Source: Fen-1258 sp964449775 (GTDB taxonomy: Bacteria > Bacteroidota > Ignavibacteria > Ignavibacteriales > Melioribacteraceae). Taken from it: a DNA stretch of 64,000 nucleotides. The notes beneath the pieces were generated by a model. It did no database searches. It had not been told where the DNA came from and was given only the letters and a program-made list of their open reading frames with translations. The stretch covers positions 7,077-71,076 of the forward strand of contig CAYVBQ010000020.1 in NCBI GenBank assembly GCA_964449775.1, written 5' to 3'. Shown here one piece after another: positions 42,374 through 52,353 of this stretch. Made by a program: the position numbers and the translations under genes. How positions within the stretch are numbered: the first letter of the stretch is position 1; the number at the start of each line of letters is the position of its first letter.

Positions 42374-43087
42374 TCAATGGCAATTCTGAATCGATTCTGC
42401 ATTTGCGGAAGTTGGATTGAACTTAGGACTAATAAAAGGAATTCCTAGATTTAAACCGCGCAGAATAAATAACAAAGCGAGTACAATGGCAAGAACCGGA
42501 ATCAATTTATTGATGCGTCTCCTTAAATTAAAATTGATTACTTTACCAAGCACAGCAGTTGCAAACATAATTGGAAAAGTGCCAAGACCAAACAACGCCA
42601 TATAAACAGCTCCATTCAACCATTCGCCTGTAGAAGTAGCTCCGGCAATACCCACGTAAACAAATCCGCATGGAAGCAGACCGTTAAGTAAACCAATTGT
42701 GAATAATGATGAGTTCGATCTTTTGGAAGTAAGCCGGGAGAAATTTGTTTTAAGAAATGATACGATCGTTTTATAAAAACCAAATTCCGAGACTCTTACT
42801 TTTATCTTTCTTGGAATCAGTACGTAGAGCAGTATGCTAACTCCGAACACAATAGATAAATTCTGTTGTAATCCAAACAGAACCAATCGGCTTCCAAACA
42901 ATCCGAATAAAGCGCCCATGACTGTGTAAGTAACTACTCTTCCTAAATTATAAAGGATTCTTCCCAACAATATTTTGAATTGCGTCTCACCGAAAACCGG
43001 AAGTGCCAATGCGATAGGTCCGCACATCCCAACACAATGGAGACTACCAAATAGACCAACTGCAAATCCTGTCCAGACATCCATCAA
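42374..43087 (-). CDS. SafE/TauE-like membrane protein of the cbb3 locus
   Basis: A 237-aa membrane protein with six or seven hydrophobic segments. The first has GLFGSLHCVGMCGPIA, the pattern of the UreH/SafE-like domain found next to cbb3 assembly genes; LLPCGFVYVGIAGA is the repeat partner in the second half. Paired GxHCxxMCGP and PCGxxY motifs suggest metal (copper) transport or sensing. It starts four bases inside ccoH, so it belongs to the ccoG-ccoH transcript. A role in copper delivery to the oxidase is inference. Confidence 0.87.
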   Translation of the reverse strand: MMDVWTGFAVGLFGSLHCVGMCGPIALALPVFGETQFKILLGRILYNLGRVVTYTVMGALFGLFGSRLVLFGLQQNLSIVFGVSILLYVLIPRKIKVRVSEFGFYKTIVSFLKTNFSRLTSKRSNSSLFTIGLLNGLLPCGFVYVGIAGATSTGEWLNGAVYMALFGLGTFPIMFATAVLGKVINFNLRRRINKLIPVLAIVLALLFILRGLNLGIPFISPKFNPTSANAESIQNCH

Positions 43088-43527
43088 TTTACCATTACAA
43101 TTTTTTCATTGAAATAAGATACATTCTTAACGCTCCAATCAATTTTTACTTTCCACAATCCCTTTTCCAACTTTGAGGTCTCTATGATTTGGATTCTTGA
43201 AGAATCTGTAACAATATTAGAAACGAAATCTTTTTCTTTGTTAGATGGGCGGTAAAAATGAATCGTTCCTCCGATGTCACCTGAGCTGAACATTTTCGGA
43301 AATGAAAATTTTATCTGTGCCGGTTCAACAGTTATATCTATTTGTTCCGTCAATCCCTTTGTGCGGTTTGACTTATCAATCTCTTCCTGATAAACAATTT
43401 CTTTTGCGTAGTAGTCATTTGTTACTAAACCGACATCTTGACGCATGAAAATAAAAACGACAATCAGCAAGACAAGAACAAAGAATATATAAAATGCCGC
43501 AATGTTAAAACCCCAATTCAATTTCAT
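43084..43527 (-). CDS. ccoH: FixH/CcoH family protein
   Basis: A 147-aa protein with one N-terminal transmembrane segment (residues 7-28) and a periplasmic beta-rich domain, as in FixH. The conserved DVGLVTNDYYAKEIVYQEEID segment follows the membrane helix. FixH proteins help assemble the cbb3 oxidase, possibly in copper or subunit insertion. Its start abuts the ccoG stop and its 3' end overlaps the SafE-like gene, so the three are co-translated. Confidence 0.9.
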   Translation of the reverse strand: MKLNWGFNIAAFYIFFVLVLLIVVFIFMRQDVGLVTNDYYAKEIVYQEEIDKSNRTKGLTEQIDITVEPAQIKFSFPKMFSSGDIGGTIHFYRPSNKEKDFVSNIVTDSSRIQIIETSKLEKGLWKVKIDWSVKNVSYFNEKIVMVN

Positions 43528-44934
43528 TTAATTAACCTTTCCAAGGAATGATGTTTTAATTACGTCTAAAATTTTCCCATTCGATTTTACCGCTATGACA
43601 AGTGGAGTTTTAAGAAACTTGATTTTTGATTTAGGAAGTATGACAAAAAATTTTGCTTCAGCTACACCCTGTGCTTCTACTTTCAGATCGTTTCCAATTA
43701 TCTTTATCGCGGCTGAATGAATATTTTCAACAAAAAGGGAAGCGGGAAGAGTGTTGAAAGATTTATTAATGATCTTTACGTCATACAGATTACTCAATTT
43801 ATCGCCTGGTTGTTCCTGAAACAACATTCCAGGTGAACGCAGAATACTCAACTCGACCTTCGAGCGATTGATAAGCAGAAACGAGATCAAACTTATAAGA
43901 AGAAACAGAACAACAGTGTAACCAATTGCCCGGGGTGTAAAGACGGAACGTTTCCCGTTTTCAATCTCATTCTTCGACGCGTAGCGAATAAGTCCCTTAG
44001 GGCGTTTAACTTTTACCATTACATCATCGCATACATCAATACATGCCGTGCAATTTACGCATTCAAATTGTGTTCCGTTACGGATATCAATTCCGGTTGG
44101 GCAGACATCAACACAGAGATGGCAATCAATGCAATCGCCAAAACTTTCGGTAGATTCTTTCTTGATTTTGCCGCGCGGCTCTCCACGTTTATTATCATAA
44201 TGAATTACAATCGAGTTTTGGTCGAGCATTACACCTTGCAATCTTCCGTAAGGACAAACCAATGTACATACTTGTTCACGAAAGTATGCAAACACGAAAT
44301 AGAAAATTCCGGAAAAGATCAATATCGTTAAGAAAGTCCAGAAATGTTCCGATGGTGTATCTTTCATATACTGATACAATTTATCTACCCCGACGATATA
44401 AGAAAGAAAGGTGTTGGCAATGATGAATGAAATGAAGAAGAAAATTATTTGTTTGGTCGTCTTCTTAAAAAACTTTGTGCCACTCATTGGCGCTGCTTTG
44501 AGTGCACGCTGTTTGTTGGAATCACCTTCAATCCAGTATTCAATTTTTCGGAAAACCAGCTCCATGAAAATTGTTTGCGGACAAATCCACCCGCAGAAAA
44601 TTCTGCCATAAACTACAGTGAATAAAAAGATACCAACAATTATCGCAATCATAGTGAGGGCAAAGAGATGAATATCGTGCGGACCAAATGGAATACCAAA
44701 AATTATAAACTTTCTTTCAAGGATATTTAAGATGATAAACGGATGCCCGTTTAATTTAATGAACGGCGCTCCGAAAAGAAATGTGAGCAAGAATAAACTG
44801 ACTATCGAACGCGCGCTATAAAATTTACCGGAAGGTCTTTTCGGGAAGATCCATTTGCGATTCCCTTCTTTTGTTACGGTAGCGAGAGAATCCCGGAATT
44901 CTTCCTCTTTACCAATCGTGTTTTGCGTTTCCAT
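43528..44934 (-). CDS. ccoG: cbb3 oxidase accessory protein CcoG (FixG)
   Basis: A 468-aa membrane iron-sulfur protein needed to assemble the cbb3 oxidase, thought to reduce copper during insertion. Five or six hydrophobic segments are present. The motif CGWICPQTIFMELVFRKIE near residue 112 and CTLVCPYGRLQ near residue 225 carry the conserved cysteines, and two 4Fe-4S sites follow as CIDCHLCVDVCPTGID and CVNCTACIDVCDDVM near residues 265-305. The C-terminus is an Ig-like periplasmic domain. Confidence 0.95.
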   Translation of the reverse strand: METQNTIGKEEEFRDSLATVTKEGNRKWIFPKRPSGKFYSARSIVSLFLLTFLFGAPFIKLNGHPFIILNILERKFIIFGIPFGPHDIHLFALTMIAIIVGIFLFTVVYGRIFCGWICPQTIFMELVFRKIEYWIEGDSNKQRALKAAPMSGTKFFKKTTKQIIFFFISFIIANTFLSYIVGVDKLYQYMKDTPSEHFWTFLTILIFSGIFYFVFAYFREQVCTLVCPYGRLQGVMLDQNSIVIHYDNKRGEPRGKIKKESTESFGDCIDCHLCVDVCPTGIDIRNGTQFECVNCTACIDVCDDVMVKVKRPKGLIRYASKNEIENGKRSVFTPRAIGYTVVLFLLISLISFLLINRSKVELSILRSPGMLFQEQPGDKLSNLYDVKIINKSFNTLPASLFVENIHSAAIKIIGNDLKVEAQGVAEAKFFVILPKSKIKFLKTPLVIAVKSNGKILDVIKTSFLGKVN

Positions 44935-45004
44935 AATAAGTCTGCGGTTTGTTTAGAGACGCGGTATGCCGTATCTCCTAAGTGAGGTTGTCTAAAAAGT
45001 AAGA

Positions 45005-45055
45005 ATTGGTTTGTTGTAGAGCGATCCGCCGCAGGGAATCAGTTCTACAACCAAT
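45005..45055. repeat. Palindrome ATTGGTT...GTTGTAGA / TCTACAACCAAT
   Basis: The left arm ATTGGTTTGTTGTAGA and right arm TCTACAACCAAT are inverse apart from one extra base, around GCGATCCGCCGCAGGGAATC. The gap 44935-45099 holds no gene. It could act as a hairpin between ccoP and ccoG. Confidence 0.7.
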
Positions 45056-45099
45056 ACTATGCTTTCGGGTCATCCTCTACAAAAATAATTTATAATGTA

Positions 45100-45960
45100 T
45101 TAACTTTTCTTTATAGCTGCCGTTGTCGAATCTGATTTTGGTTCTTCCCACTTTTGTCCTTCCGGCGCTTTAGGATTTGCCGGCTTTGTTCCGTGTAAGG
45201 AGATTATAAAAGAAGATACAGCCTGCATTTTTTTAGGATCCAATTGTGTCTGCCAGCTAATCATTCCTTTTGCGGGTACGCCGTATTTGATCGTCTTAAA
45301 AATATTTTTGATTCCGCCGCCGTCAATCCAGAAATCATCCGTTAAGTTCGGTCCTACAACTCCTCCCCCATCTGCAGCGTGACATGTGACGCAATTCTTT
45401 GTAAATATTTCTTTTCCTTCGGCAAGTGAGGCAGCATCTTTTAATTCATAAACACTTTCCTCGTTAAGAAAAACACCTGACTTGATTAGTATTTGTCTTT
45501 CAACAGATGCTTGCTGAATTTCAGCTAGGTATTCGTTTGACTGGACTTGTCCATCGTTGAAGACATGAAAGACAAGCATATAAACTATGCCCCAGACAAT
45601 AGTGCCGTAGAAAAGAAAATGAAACCATGGTGGAATTTTGTTATCAAGTTCACGGATTCCGTCATATTCATGATGAAGTAGTAGTTCCTGTTCTTTTTCC
45701 ATCGGGCTTAATCTTGTTAAGTAATTCGTAAAAACCATCAACGGTTTCTTAAACACATTTCCGTAATTATCATTCTTCTCAGAATAAACAACTGCAAGCC
45801 ACATCACGAGCGCAATGACAAATAAAGTTAAGATGAGCATTGCCTTCATTATTTTATCAAGATCAAAACCGCCTTCCGTAGCAGCAAGAAGGGGAGATTG
45901 ATTGAATAGTGTTATCAGCAAAAGAAGAAACGCAAAGAAACTTTTATTAATTGACTTCAT
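45100..45960 (-). CDS. ccoP: cbb3 oxidase subunit CcoP, single-haem type
   Basis: A 286-aa membrane-bound cytochrome c. An N-terminal hydrophobic segment, a second near residues 30-50 and a third in the middle (WFHFLFYGTIVWGIVYMLVF) precede one cytochrome c domain with CVTCHAADGGG at about residue 189 and a later Met in KGMISW as the axial ligand. The usual proteobacterial CcoP has two CxxCH sites; only one is present here. It overlaps ccoQ by 14 bases. It passes electrons to the fused CcoNO. Confidence 0.92.
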   Translation of the reverse strand: MKSINKSFFAFLLLLITLFNQSPLLAATEGGFDLDKIMKAMLILTLFVIALVMWLAVVYSEKNDNYGNVFKKPLMVFTNYLTRLSPMEKEQELLLHHEYDGIRELDNKIPPWFHFLFYGTIVWGIVYMLVFHVFNDGQVQSNEYLAEIQQASVERQILIKSGVFLNEESVYELKDAASLAEGKEIFTKNCVTCHAADGGGVVGPNLTDDFWIDGGGIKNIFKTIKYGVPAKGMISWQTQLDPKKMQAVSSFIISLHGTKPANPKAPEGQKWEEPKSDSTTAAIKKS

Positions 45961-46177
45961 CTTTCATCTCGGAATTTTTTTGAAGATTCATCCCTTCGGA
46001 ATTGTTTTCGTCTTCTGATTTTGATTCGAGCGGAAGATTTCCCATCCGAACGATATATTTCTTATCCAACATGAGAACCCAAATTATAGTGGCGGCGAAA
46101 AATAAAAAGAATAAGATCAGCGAAATGAGAGGAAAAACCGAAACACCTTCTATGTTACTTAAATTATTTGATAACAT
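45947..46177 (-). CDS. ccoQ: CcoQ/FixQ-like small subunit
   Basis: A 76-aa protein with one transmembrane segment near residues 14-36, the WVLMLDKKYI exit sequence and an acidic cytoplasmic tail. Size, topology and position between ccoNO and ccoP identify it as CcoQ, which stabilises the complex. It overlaps the ccoNO stop by one base and the ccoP start by 14 bases. Confidence 0.8.
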   Translation of the reverse strand: MLSNNLSNIEGVSVFPLISLILFFLFFAATIIWVLMLDKKYIVRMGNLPLESKSEDENNSEGMNLQKNSEMKDEVN

Positions 46178-48303
46178 TATTTACCTGCTGCTTGGTTTAT
46201 TTTTATATCTGTTCCCATTCTTTGGAGATACGCAATCAGCGCGATTATTTCTTTATCCGGATCAGCGGGTACACCGTTCTGTTGTAAGTCCGCCGTGATC
46301 TGGTTTGACTGTTTAACCAAATCCTCATTCGCAAAATTTTCATAACCTTTTTCATATGGCACACCAAGAGAACGCATAGCATTAATTTTTGCCGCCGTGC
46401 TTGATGTATCCAATGCATCTGTTAACAACCAGGGGTAAGGAGGCATAATTGAACCTGGCGACATCTGACGCGGGTCTTCCATGTGCAGATAGTGCCAAAT
46501 GTTTGAATACTTTCCTCCTATTCTCATTAAATCTGGTCCAGTTCTTTTCGATCCCCACAAGAATGGATGATCATAAACATATTCTCCAGCTTTAGAGTAT
46601 TCACCATACCGCTCAGTTTCCGATCTAAAAGGCCGAATGAGTTGTGAGTGACAAGAAACGCATCCCTCGCGTATGTATATATCTCTTCCTTGAAGTTCGA
46701 GAGGTGTATAAGGTTTCACTGCCGAGATAGTTGGAATATTAGACTTGATTAAAAATGTGGGAATCATTTCAACAAGACCACCGATCAAAACAACAACAGT
46801 AGACAAAAGTGCAAACTTGACCGGTCTTTTTTCCAACCAGCGATGAATCATTCCTCTTTGGATTCTATCGTCTTCGTGATCCATCGGTGGTGCTTCAGCC
46901 GCTTCATTTTTTATGAATTTACCTTGCTTTGCAGTCATCCTTAAATTGTGACCCATTAAAAACAATCCGAGAAAGAAGAGTAATCCGCCGAAAGAACGAG
47001 TTATATACATTGGAATGATTTGAAGAGTTGTCTCTAAAAAGTTTGGATATTGAAGAACACCAAGTGGAGTGAATTGTTTCCACATCAATGCCTGTGCAAC
47101 ACCAGCCCAATACATCGGGACTGCATAAAAGACTATTCCGAGAGTGGAAATCCAAAAGTGTAGATTAGCCAATTTTTTCGAATACAATTGTGTTCCCCAC
47201 ATTTTAGGTATCATCCAATACAAAATTCCAAATGATAACATTCCATTCCATCCGAGCGCAGCAACGTGTACGTGTGCAATTGTCCAATCTGTAAAGTGAG
47301 AAATAGCATTCACACTTTTAAGAGAAAGCATAGGACCTTCAAATGTTGCCATTCCATAAGCTGTAACTGCAACAACCATAAATTTTAATATTGGATCTTC
47401 ACGAACGCGATCCCAAGCTCCGCGCAACGTTAACAAACCATTGAGCATTCCACCCCATGATGGAGCGATTAACATAAGTGAAAAAACTGTTCCGAGTGAT
47501 TGAGCCCAATCCGGCAGAGCTGAGTAAAGAAGATGATGAGGACCCGCCCAGATGTAAAGAAATATTAATGCCCAAAAATGAATTATAGATAATCTATAAG
47601 AATAGACCGGACGATTAGCGGCTTTTGGAAGGAAGTAATACATCAATCCAAGGAAAGGGGTTGTTAAGAAAAATGCCACTGCGTTATGTCCGTACCACCA
47701 TTGAACCAATGCATCTTGCACACCTGCATAGACAGGATAGCTTTTGAGAAAACTTACCGGAATTTCAATTGAGTTGACAACATGAAGAACAGTTATTGTT
47801 ACGAATGTTGCGATATAAAACCAAACAGCAACGTACATATGTTTTTCGCGCCGCTTAATAATTGTGCCGAATAAATTCGCACCGAATGCAAGCCATACAA
47901 TCGCAATCATTAAATCAATCGGCCATTCAAGCTCTGCGTATTCTTTGCTGGTTGTAATCCCGAGAGGAAGACTGATTGCTGCCGCAAGAATTATAAACTG
48001 CCATCCCCAAAAATGAAATTGGCTAAGTTTATCGTTCCACATTCTTGCCTTCAAAACTCTTTGTAATGAATAATAGACACCGGCAAAAATTATATTTCCT
48101 ATAAAGGCAAAGATTACCGCATTAGTGTGCAATGGTCGCAACCGTCCAAAAGTCATCCACGCAATACCAAGATTTAGTTCGGGGATATAAAGTTGAATTG
48201 CTATAATTAACCCGACAAGCATTCCAACTATTGCAAAAACAACTGCCGCAATAACAAATTGCTTGACGACAAAATTATCATAACTGAATTTCTCTACCTG
48301 CAT
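46177..48303 (-). CDS. ccoN: Fused cbb3 oxidase subunits I and II (CcoNO)
   Basis: Catalytic core of the high-affinity oxygen reductase. Residues 1 to about 470 are CcoN, with twelve hydrophobic segments, haem and copper histidines in PLHTNAVIFAF, WWYGHNAVAFFLT, GPHHLLYSALP and FTDWTIAHVHVAALGWNG. Residues from about 500 are CcoO, with a membrane segment, GRDIYIREGCVSCHSQLIRPF holding haem c near residue 548, and the family block GSIMPPYPWLL. The two are one polypeptide of 708 aa, as in other Bacteroidota-type cbb3 enzymes. The locus is read ccoNO-ccoQ-ccoP. Confidence 0.95.
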   Translation of the reverse strand: MQVEKFSYDNFVVKQFVIAAVVFAIVGMLVGLIIAIQLYIPELNLGIAWMTFGRLRPLHTNAVIFAFIGNIIFAGVYYSLQRVLKARMWNDKLSQFHFWGWQFIILAAAISLPLGITTSKEYAELEWPIDLMIAIVWLAFGANLFGTIIKRREKHMYVAVWFYIATFVTITVLHVVNSIEIPVSFLKSYPVYAGVQDALVQWWYGHNAVAFFLTTPFLGLMYYFLPKAANRPVYSYRLSIIHFWALIFLYIWAGPHHLLYSALPDWAQSLGTVFSLMLIAPSWGGMLNGLLTLRGAWDRVREDPILKFMVVAVTAYGMATFEGPMLSLKSVNAISHFTDWTIAHVHVAALGWNGMLSFGILYWMIPKMWGTQLYSKKLANLHFWISTLGIVFYAVPMYWAGVAQALMWKQFTPLGVLQYPNFLETTLQIIPMYITRSFGGLLFFLGLFLMGHNLRMTAKQGKFIKNEAAEAPPMDHEDDRIQRGMIHRWLEKRPVKFALLSTVVVLIGGLVEMIPTFLIKSNIPTISAVKPYTPLELQGRDIYIREGCVSCHSQLIRPFRSETERYGEYSKAGEYVYDHPFLWGSKRTGPDLMRIGGKYSNIWHYLHMEDPRQMSPGSIMPPYPWLLTDALDTSSTAAKINAMRSLGVPYEKGYENFANEDLVKQSNQITADLQQNGVPADPDKEIIALIAYLQRMGTDIKINQAAGK

Positions 48304-48407
48304 TAAGAGAACTCCTTATTAGGTTTGAATAAAAAATATATTGCAACCGAAAAATCTGTAGCATACTTTCTCAAATTAATAACCAAACAACAAAACCCAA
48401 ATCACAA

Positions 48408-48500
48408 ACAATAATCAATGACCAAATTTCCAAAACTAAAACTCGGAGTTTGAAGATTGATGACTGGAGTTTATTTGTTATTTGGAAATTGGTTATTGTG
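48408..48500. repeat. Inverted repeat of TTTGGAAATTGG words
   Basis: Left words AATCAATGACCAAATTTCCA and right words TTTGGAAATTGGTTATTG are inverse to each other across about 50 bases. The 210-base gap between ccoS and ccoNO holds no gene. The structure could mark the boundary of two transcripts. Confidence 0.6.
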
Positions 48501-48513
48501 GCTAAGCCATCAC

Positions 48514-48702
48514 TTAGCGAGAATTTTCAAACTTTTCCTCTTCCGTTTTTCGTCTCTCGTTTTTAGATTCATCAAATAATATTCTAACTGAAGGAGTGTA
48601 TTTATCATCGTACTGACCGCTCTTAACAGCCCACAAATATGCTATCAAAAATCCGGTAGCAACTAACAAACTTGCACCAATTAAAACAACTATCACAGAC
48701 AT
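48514..48702 (-). CDS. ccoS: cbb3 oxidase maturation protein CcoS
   Basis: A 62-aa protein with one transmembrane segment (residues 3-26) and the CcoS signature AYLWAVKSGQYDD followed by a positively charged tail. CcoS is required to insert haem and copper into CcoN. Its start overlaps the ccoI stop by one base (48702), so the two are coupled. The 210-base gap before ccoNO suggests that ccoIS and ccoNOQP may be separately regulated. Confidence 0.93.
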   Translation of the reverse strand: MSVIVVLIGASLLVATGFLIAYLWAVKSGQYDDKYTPSVRILFDESKNERRKTEEEKFENSR

Positions 48703-51173
48703 TATAATAAACCTCTACGCCTTGCCATAACATTTGTGGAAACAGTTGTAAATAACACCGCCGTGATTGAACTGACCGGCATCAGAATCGCCGCTATAAG
48801 CGGAGAGAGCGTTCCCTGAAGCGCAAATCCCAATCCGAAAATATTGTAAATCAATGATAAGACAAAACTGGAAATAATAATTTTTTTACTTGTCTTAGAA
48901 AATGAGATAAAATCTTGTAAACGGTTGAAGGATTTCGAATCTAAAATTCCATCGCATGCGGGAGAAAAATTATTGGTATTATCCGAGATCGAAATTCCAA
49001 CATCGCTCTGTTTCAAAGCACCTGCATCGTTCAATCCGTCTCCAATCATTAGAATTATTTTCCCTTTTTCCCGAAGAACTTTGATGAAGTCCAATTTATT
49101 CTGCGGTGATTGTAGAAAATGCAGTTCATTTTCATAACTGAAATATTCCCCAAGAGTTTCCCTCTCACCGGCGTTATCACCGGAAAGAAGAGCAAGTTCA
49201 TAATTCTTTTCAAGTTCGGAAATAATTTCGCTTAATCCCAGACGATACTTATTCGCAATTTTAAAATAGCCACGCACTTTTCCATTTAAGGAAATAAAAA
49301 CTTTTGTTGTTCGATCGGTAGGATCCTGTCCATTGTGACCGTTTACAAAGTTATATGAACCAATTTTCACTTCAGTTCCTTCAACAATTGCATGAATGCC
49401 TTGACCGGTTTGTTCGCTGTAGTTTTCTACGGGCTTTGTCATTTCAGAATCGAGTGAATTGAATATTGCCAGACTTAAGGGATGAGTGGAATTTCTAACA
49501 ATCGATTTGATAACGCACTTTTCCGTTTCGTTTAATAGGTTTCCTACAAACTGAACTTCCGAGGCGCTGTTTTCCGTAATCGTTCCGGTTTTATCAAAAA
49601 CAATTGTATCGATGGCTGCAAGCTTTTCTATGATAAATGTGTTCTTTAGATAAAATTTGTTTTTCCCAAATATCCTGAGAGCATTCCCGAGAGCAAATGG
49701 TGTTGAGAGAGCAAGCGCACACGGACATGCAACAATTAAAACAGCTGTAAACGCGTTGAATGCAAGAATTGTATTTGGCATCCAGATAACTCCGGCAATA
49801 AGTGCAAGTATTAGTATAGCAAACGTGAAATATTTGCTCACCATATTTGCAAAAGAAGTAATTCTTGATTCTTGTTCATGATCTGCTTCTTTCTTGAATG
49901 CTTTGTTGTTCCAGAGTTGAGTTAAATAACTTTGCGAAACATCTTTAATCGTTTCAACTTCTAACACACCACCAACTTGCTTACCGCCGGCGTAAATCAT
50001 CTCTCCGTTTTGCCGCCGAACGGGAATTGATTCACCGGTAACAAAACTATAGTCGATGTTGGCTGTTCCTTTTATCAAGATCGAATCAGCCGGAATCAAT
50101 TCATTGTTGCGGATGATAAGCCGATTACCAATTTCAAGTTTTTCTACTGGAATGGTTGTCTCATGTTTATCTTTTCTGGTTGTGACTGAGATCGGGAAAT
50201 ATGATTTGTAGTCCCGCTCGAAGTTAAGTGTATCATAAGTTTTGTTTTGAAAAAGTTTTCCAGTTAGAAGAAATAAAACGAGACCTGTCAGTGAATCAAG
50301 ATAGCCTGCGCCGTTGAAGAAAATAATCTCAATCAAACTTCTTAAGAACATAACTAAGATTCCAATTGCCAACGGAACATCAATGTTGACAATCTTTTTC
50401 TTCAATCCTTTCCAGGCGGAGATGAAATAATCATTAGCGCTATAAAAGAAAACCGGAAGAGAGAGAATGATATTCAGGTATGCGAAGATTCGTTTTAATT
50501 CTTCATGCTCGGAGATATTGATCGAAAGATATTCCGGAAAACTCAGAAGCATAATGTTGCCAAAACAGAATCCGGCAATACCAATTTTATAGTAAAGATT
50601 TTTGTATTCGCTTTTTACTTTTTCTTCATTTTTCCCATCGAGGTTTAGCTGCGGTTCATAACCAAGTGAATCCAATAACTCAACAATTTCTTTTAGAGAG
50701 GTTGTTCCTTCTAAAAAAGTGATAAAGATTTTTTTCTGGAGGAAATTGACTTTAGATGACGTAACACCCGGATTGAGTTTGTAAAGATTTTCAAGAATCC
50801 AAATGCAGGAACTGCAGTGCATCTGAGGAACTTTGAATGTTACTCTTGTTCGCTTGCCATCAGTGAAATCAATTAATTTTTGAATTAGTTCGGTATCAAC
50901 CAGAAATTCGTAATTACGCTTTATGTGATATTTTCTGGTAACGCCCGGGTTTTGACTGATAGAGTAGTAATCGCATAGATTGCTGCCATCAAGAATTTCG
51001 TAAACGGTTTTACATCCATTGCAGCAAAATATTTTTTCGGCAATGTTAACTGAATCATCCGGACATTCATCACCGCAATGATAACAACTAGTATAAACAA
51101 CATCTGTTTTTTTGTCTAAAATTTCTATTTGTTCCAATTGTCCATCTGAGTTAGTGAATTGTTTGAAAAACAT
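48702..51173 (-). CDS. ccoI: cbb3-linked copper-translocating P-type ATPase (CcoI/FixI)
   Basis: Exports copper for insertion into the cbb3 oxidase. The N-terminus has a cysteine-rich CYHCGDEC and CCNGCKTVYE segment, an HMA domain with PQMHCSSCIWILENL near residue 116, then eight membrane segments with the CPC motif ACPCALALSTP near residue 483, DKTGTITEN near 526 (phosphorylated Asp), and GDGLNDAGALKQSDVGIS near residue 710. The 823 aa match FixI. I take the ATG at 51173; the frame also opens with a TTG six bases earlier. Confidence 0.94.
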   Translation of the reverse strand: MFFKQFTNSDGQLEQIEILDKKTDVVYTSCYHCGDECPDDSVNIAEKIFCCNGCKTVYEILDGSNLCDYYSISQNPGVTRKYHIKRNYEFLVDTELIQKLIDFTDGKRTRVTFKVPQMHCSSCIWILENLYKLNPGVTSSKVNFLQKKIFITFLEGTTSLKEIVELLDSLGYEPQLNLDGKNEEKVKSEYKNLYYKIGIAGFCFGNIMLLSFPEYLSINISEHEELKRIFAYLNIILSLPVFFYSANDYFISAWKGLKKKIVNIDVPLAIGILVMFLRSLIEIIFFNGAGYLDSLTGLVLFLLTGKLFQNKTYDTLNFERDYKSYFPISVTTRKDKHETTIPVEKLEIGNRLIIRNNELIPADSILIKGTANIDYSFVTGESIPVRRQNGEMIYAGGKQVGGVLEVETIKDVSQSYLTQLWNNKAFKKEADHEQESRITSFANMVSKYFTFAILILALIAGVIWMPNTILAFNAFTAVLIVACPCALALSTPFALGNALRIFGKNKFYLKNTFIIEKLAAIDTIVFDKTGTITENSASEVQFVGNLLNETEKCVIKSIVRNSTHPLSLAIFNSLDSEMTKPVENYSEQTGQGIHAIVEGTEVKIGSYNFVNGHNGQDPTDRTTKVFISLNGKVRGYFKIANKYRLGLSEIISELEKNYELALLSGDNAGERETLGEYFSYENELHFLQSPQNKLDFIKVLREKGKIILMIGDGLNDAGALKQSDVGISISDNTNNFSPACDGILDSKSFNRLQDFISFSKTSKKIIISSFVLSLIYNIFGLGFALQGTLSPLIAAILMPVSSITAVLFTTVSTNVMARRRGLL

Positions 51174-51272
51174 CCTCAAGATAAAAAACTGCGGACAGTT
51201 TATCGAATTATATATGAAATGAAATTGTGTTAAATTTATTATGGCAAATTCGAAAAACCTATTGAGGAAATA

Positions 51273-52055
51273 ATGAAATCATTAAAAGGAAAATTTGTTT
51301 TTATTACCGGTGCGACATCCGGTATTGGTAAAGCATCAGCTTATGCATTTGCAGAACAAGGCTCTAATGTTATCATCTGTGCACGTCGCTTAAATTTAGT
51401 AAATGAAATTGCAGAAGACATCCGTAAGAAATTTAATGTAAAAGTGTATGCTTTCAAGTTGGACGTGAGCAAACGAGACGAAGTAAAGAAAGCAATTGCA
51501 TCCATCCCGGAAGAATTCAATAAAATAGATATACTTATCAATAATGCCGGACTAGGACGTGGTCTTAACAAATTTTACGAAGACAATCCTGATGGGTGGG
51601 AAGAAATGATTGACACAAACATAAAAGGTTTGTTATACGTTACACATTTTATTTTGCCTGGTATGATTGAGAGAAAGAGCGGACATATAATAAACATTGG
51701 TTCTATAGCCGGTCATGAAGCATATCCTAAAGGTGCAGTTTACTGCGCTTCAAAACATGCGGTAGATGCTATTACAAGGTCATTAAGGATGGATATAATT
51801 GATAAAAATATTCTTGTAAGTACAATTGATGCCGGCTTGGTAGAAACCGAATTCAGCAAAATCCGTTTTTATGGTGATGAAGAAAAGGCTAAAAATGTTT
51901 ATAAAGGATTAACTCCGCTTACCGGTGAAGATGTTGCCGACGCAGTTGTGTTCTGCGCATCGAGACCGCCGCATGTGAATATCGCAGAGATTACACTTCT
52001 TGCGGCAAGGCAAGCCAGTGCTACGGTAGTTTACAGAGAGGAAAATTCGAAATGA
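51273..52055 (+). CDS. SDR family NAD(P)-dependent oxidoreductase
   Basis: A 260-aa classical short-chain dehydrogenase of the YdfG/3-hydroxy acid dehydrogenase type. GATSGIGKA at residues 10-18 binds the cofactor, NNAG lies near residue 90, and the catalytic SIAGHEAYPKGAVYCASKHA gives Ser, Tyr and Lys. The R near residue 38 (CARRLNLV) points to NADPH. GAGGAAATA precedes the ATG. The substrate is likely a 3-hydroxy acid or similar alcohol. Confidence 0.9.
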   Translation: MKSLKGKFVFITGATSGIGKASAYAFAEQGSNVIICARRLNLVNEIAEDIRKKFNVKVYAFKLDVSKRDEVKKAIASIPEEFNKIDILINNAGLGRGLNKFYEDNPDGWEEMIDTNIKGLLYVTHFILPGMIERKSGHIINIGSIAGHEAYPKGAVYCASKHAVDAITRSLRMDIIDKNILVSTIDAGLVETEFSKIRFYGDEEKAKNVYKGLTPLTGEDVADAVVFCASRPPHVNIAEITLLAARQASATVVYREENSK

Positions 52056-52353
52056 ACCATGTCCATGAATGAAAAAAGTGTTGGTAAATTAATGATGAAT
52101 TCTTGGGCTACGTGATACTAGTGTCGTTTCGATTTTCTTTATAGTTGGACTCAATTTTACGAGACATTGCAAATTTTCTATTCATTTTTTACATGTCAAT
52201 TTTGAATAATCATACTATTCAACCATAAAAACTGGAATGATAATTTTAGTTACTATAACTGATATATTCCTTATATTTCCACTGAGGTTATTCCCTTCTT
52301 TTTACCATTTAACTCTTTCTCTCTAACACAGTTTAAATATATAGGAGGTGCAA

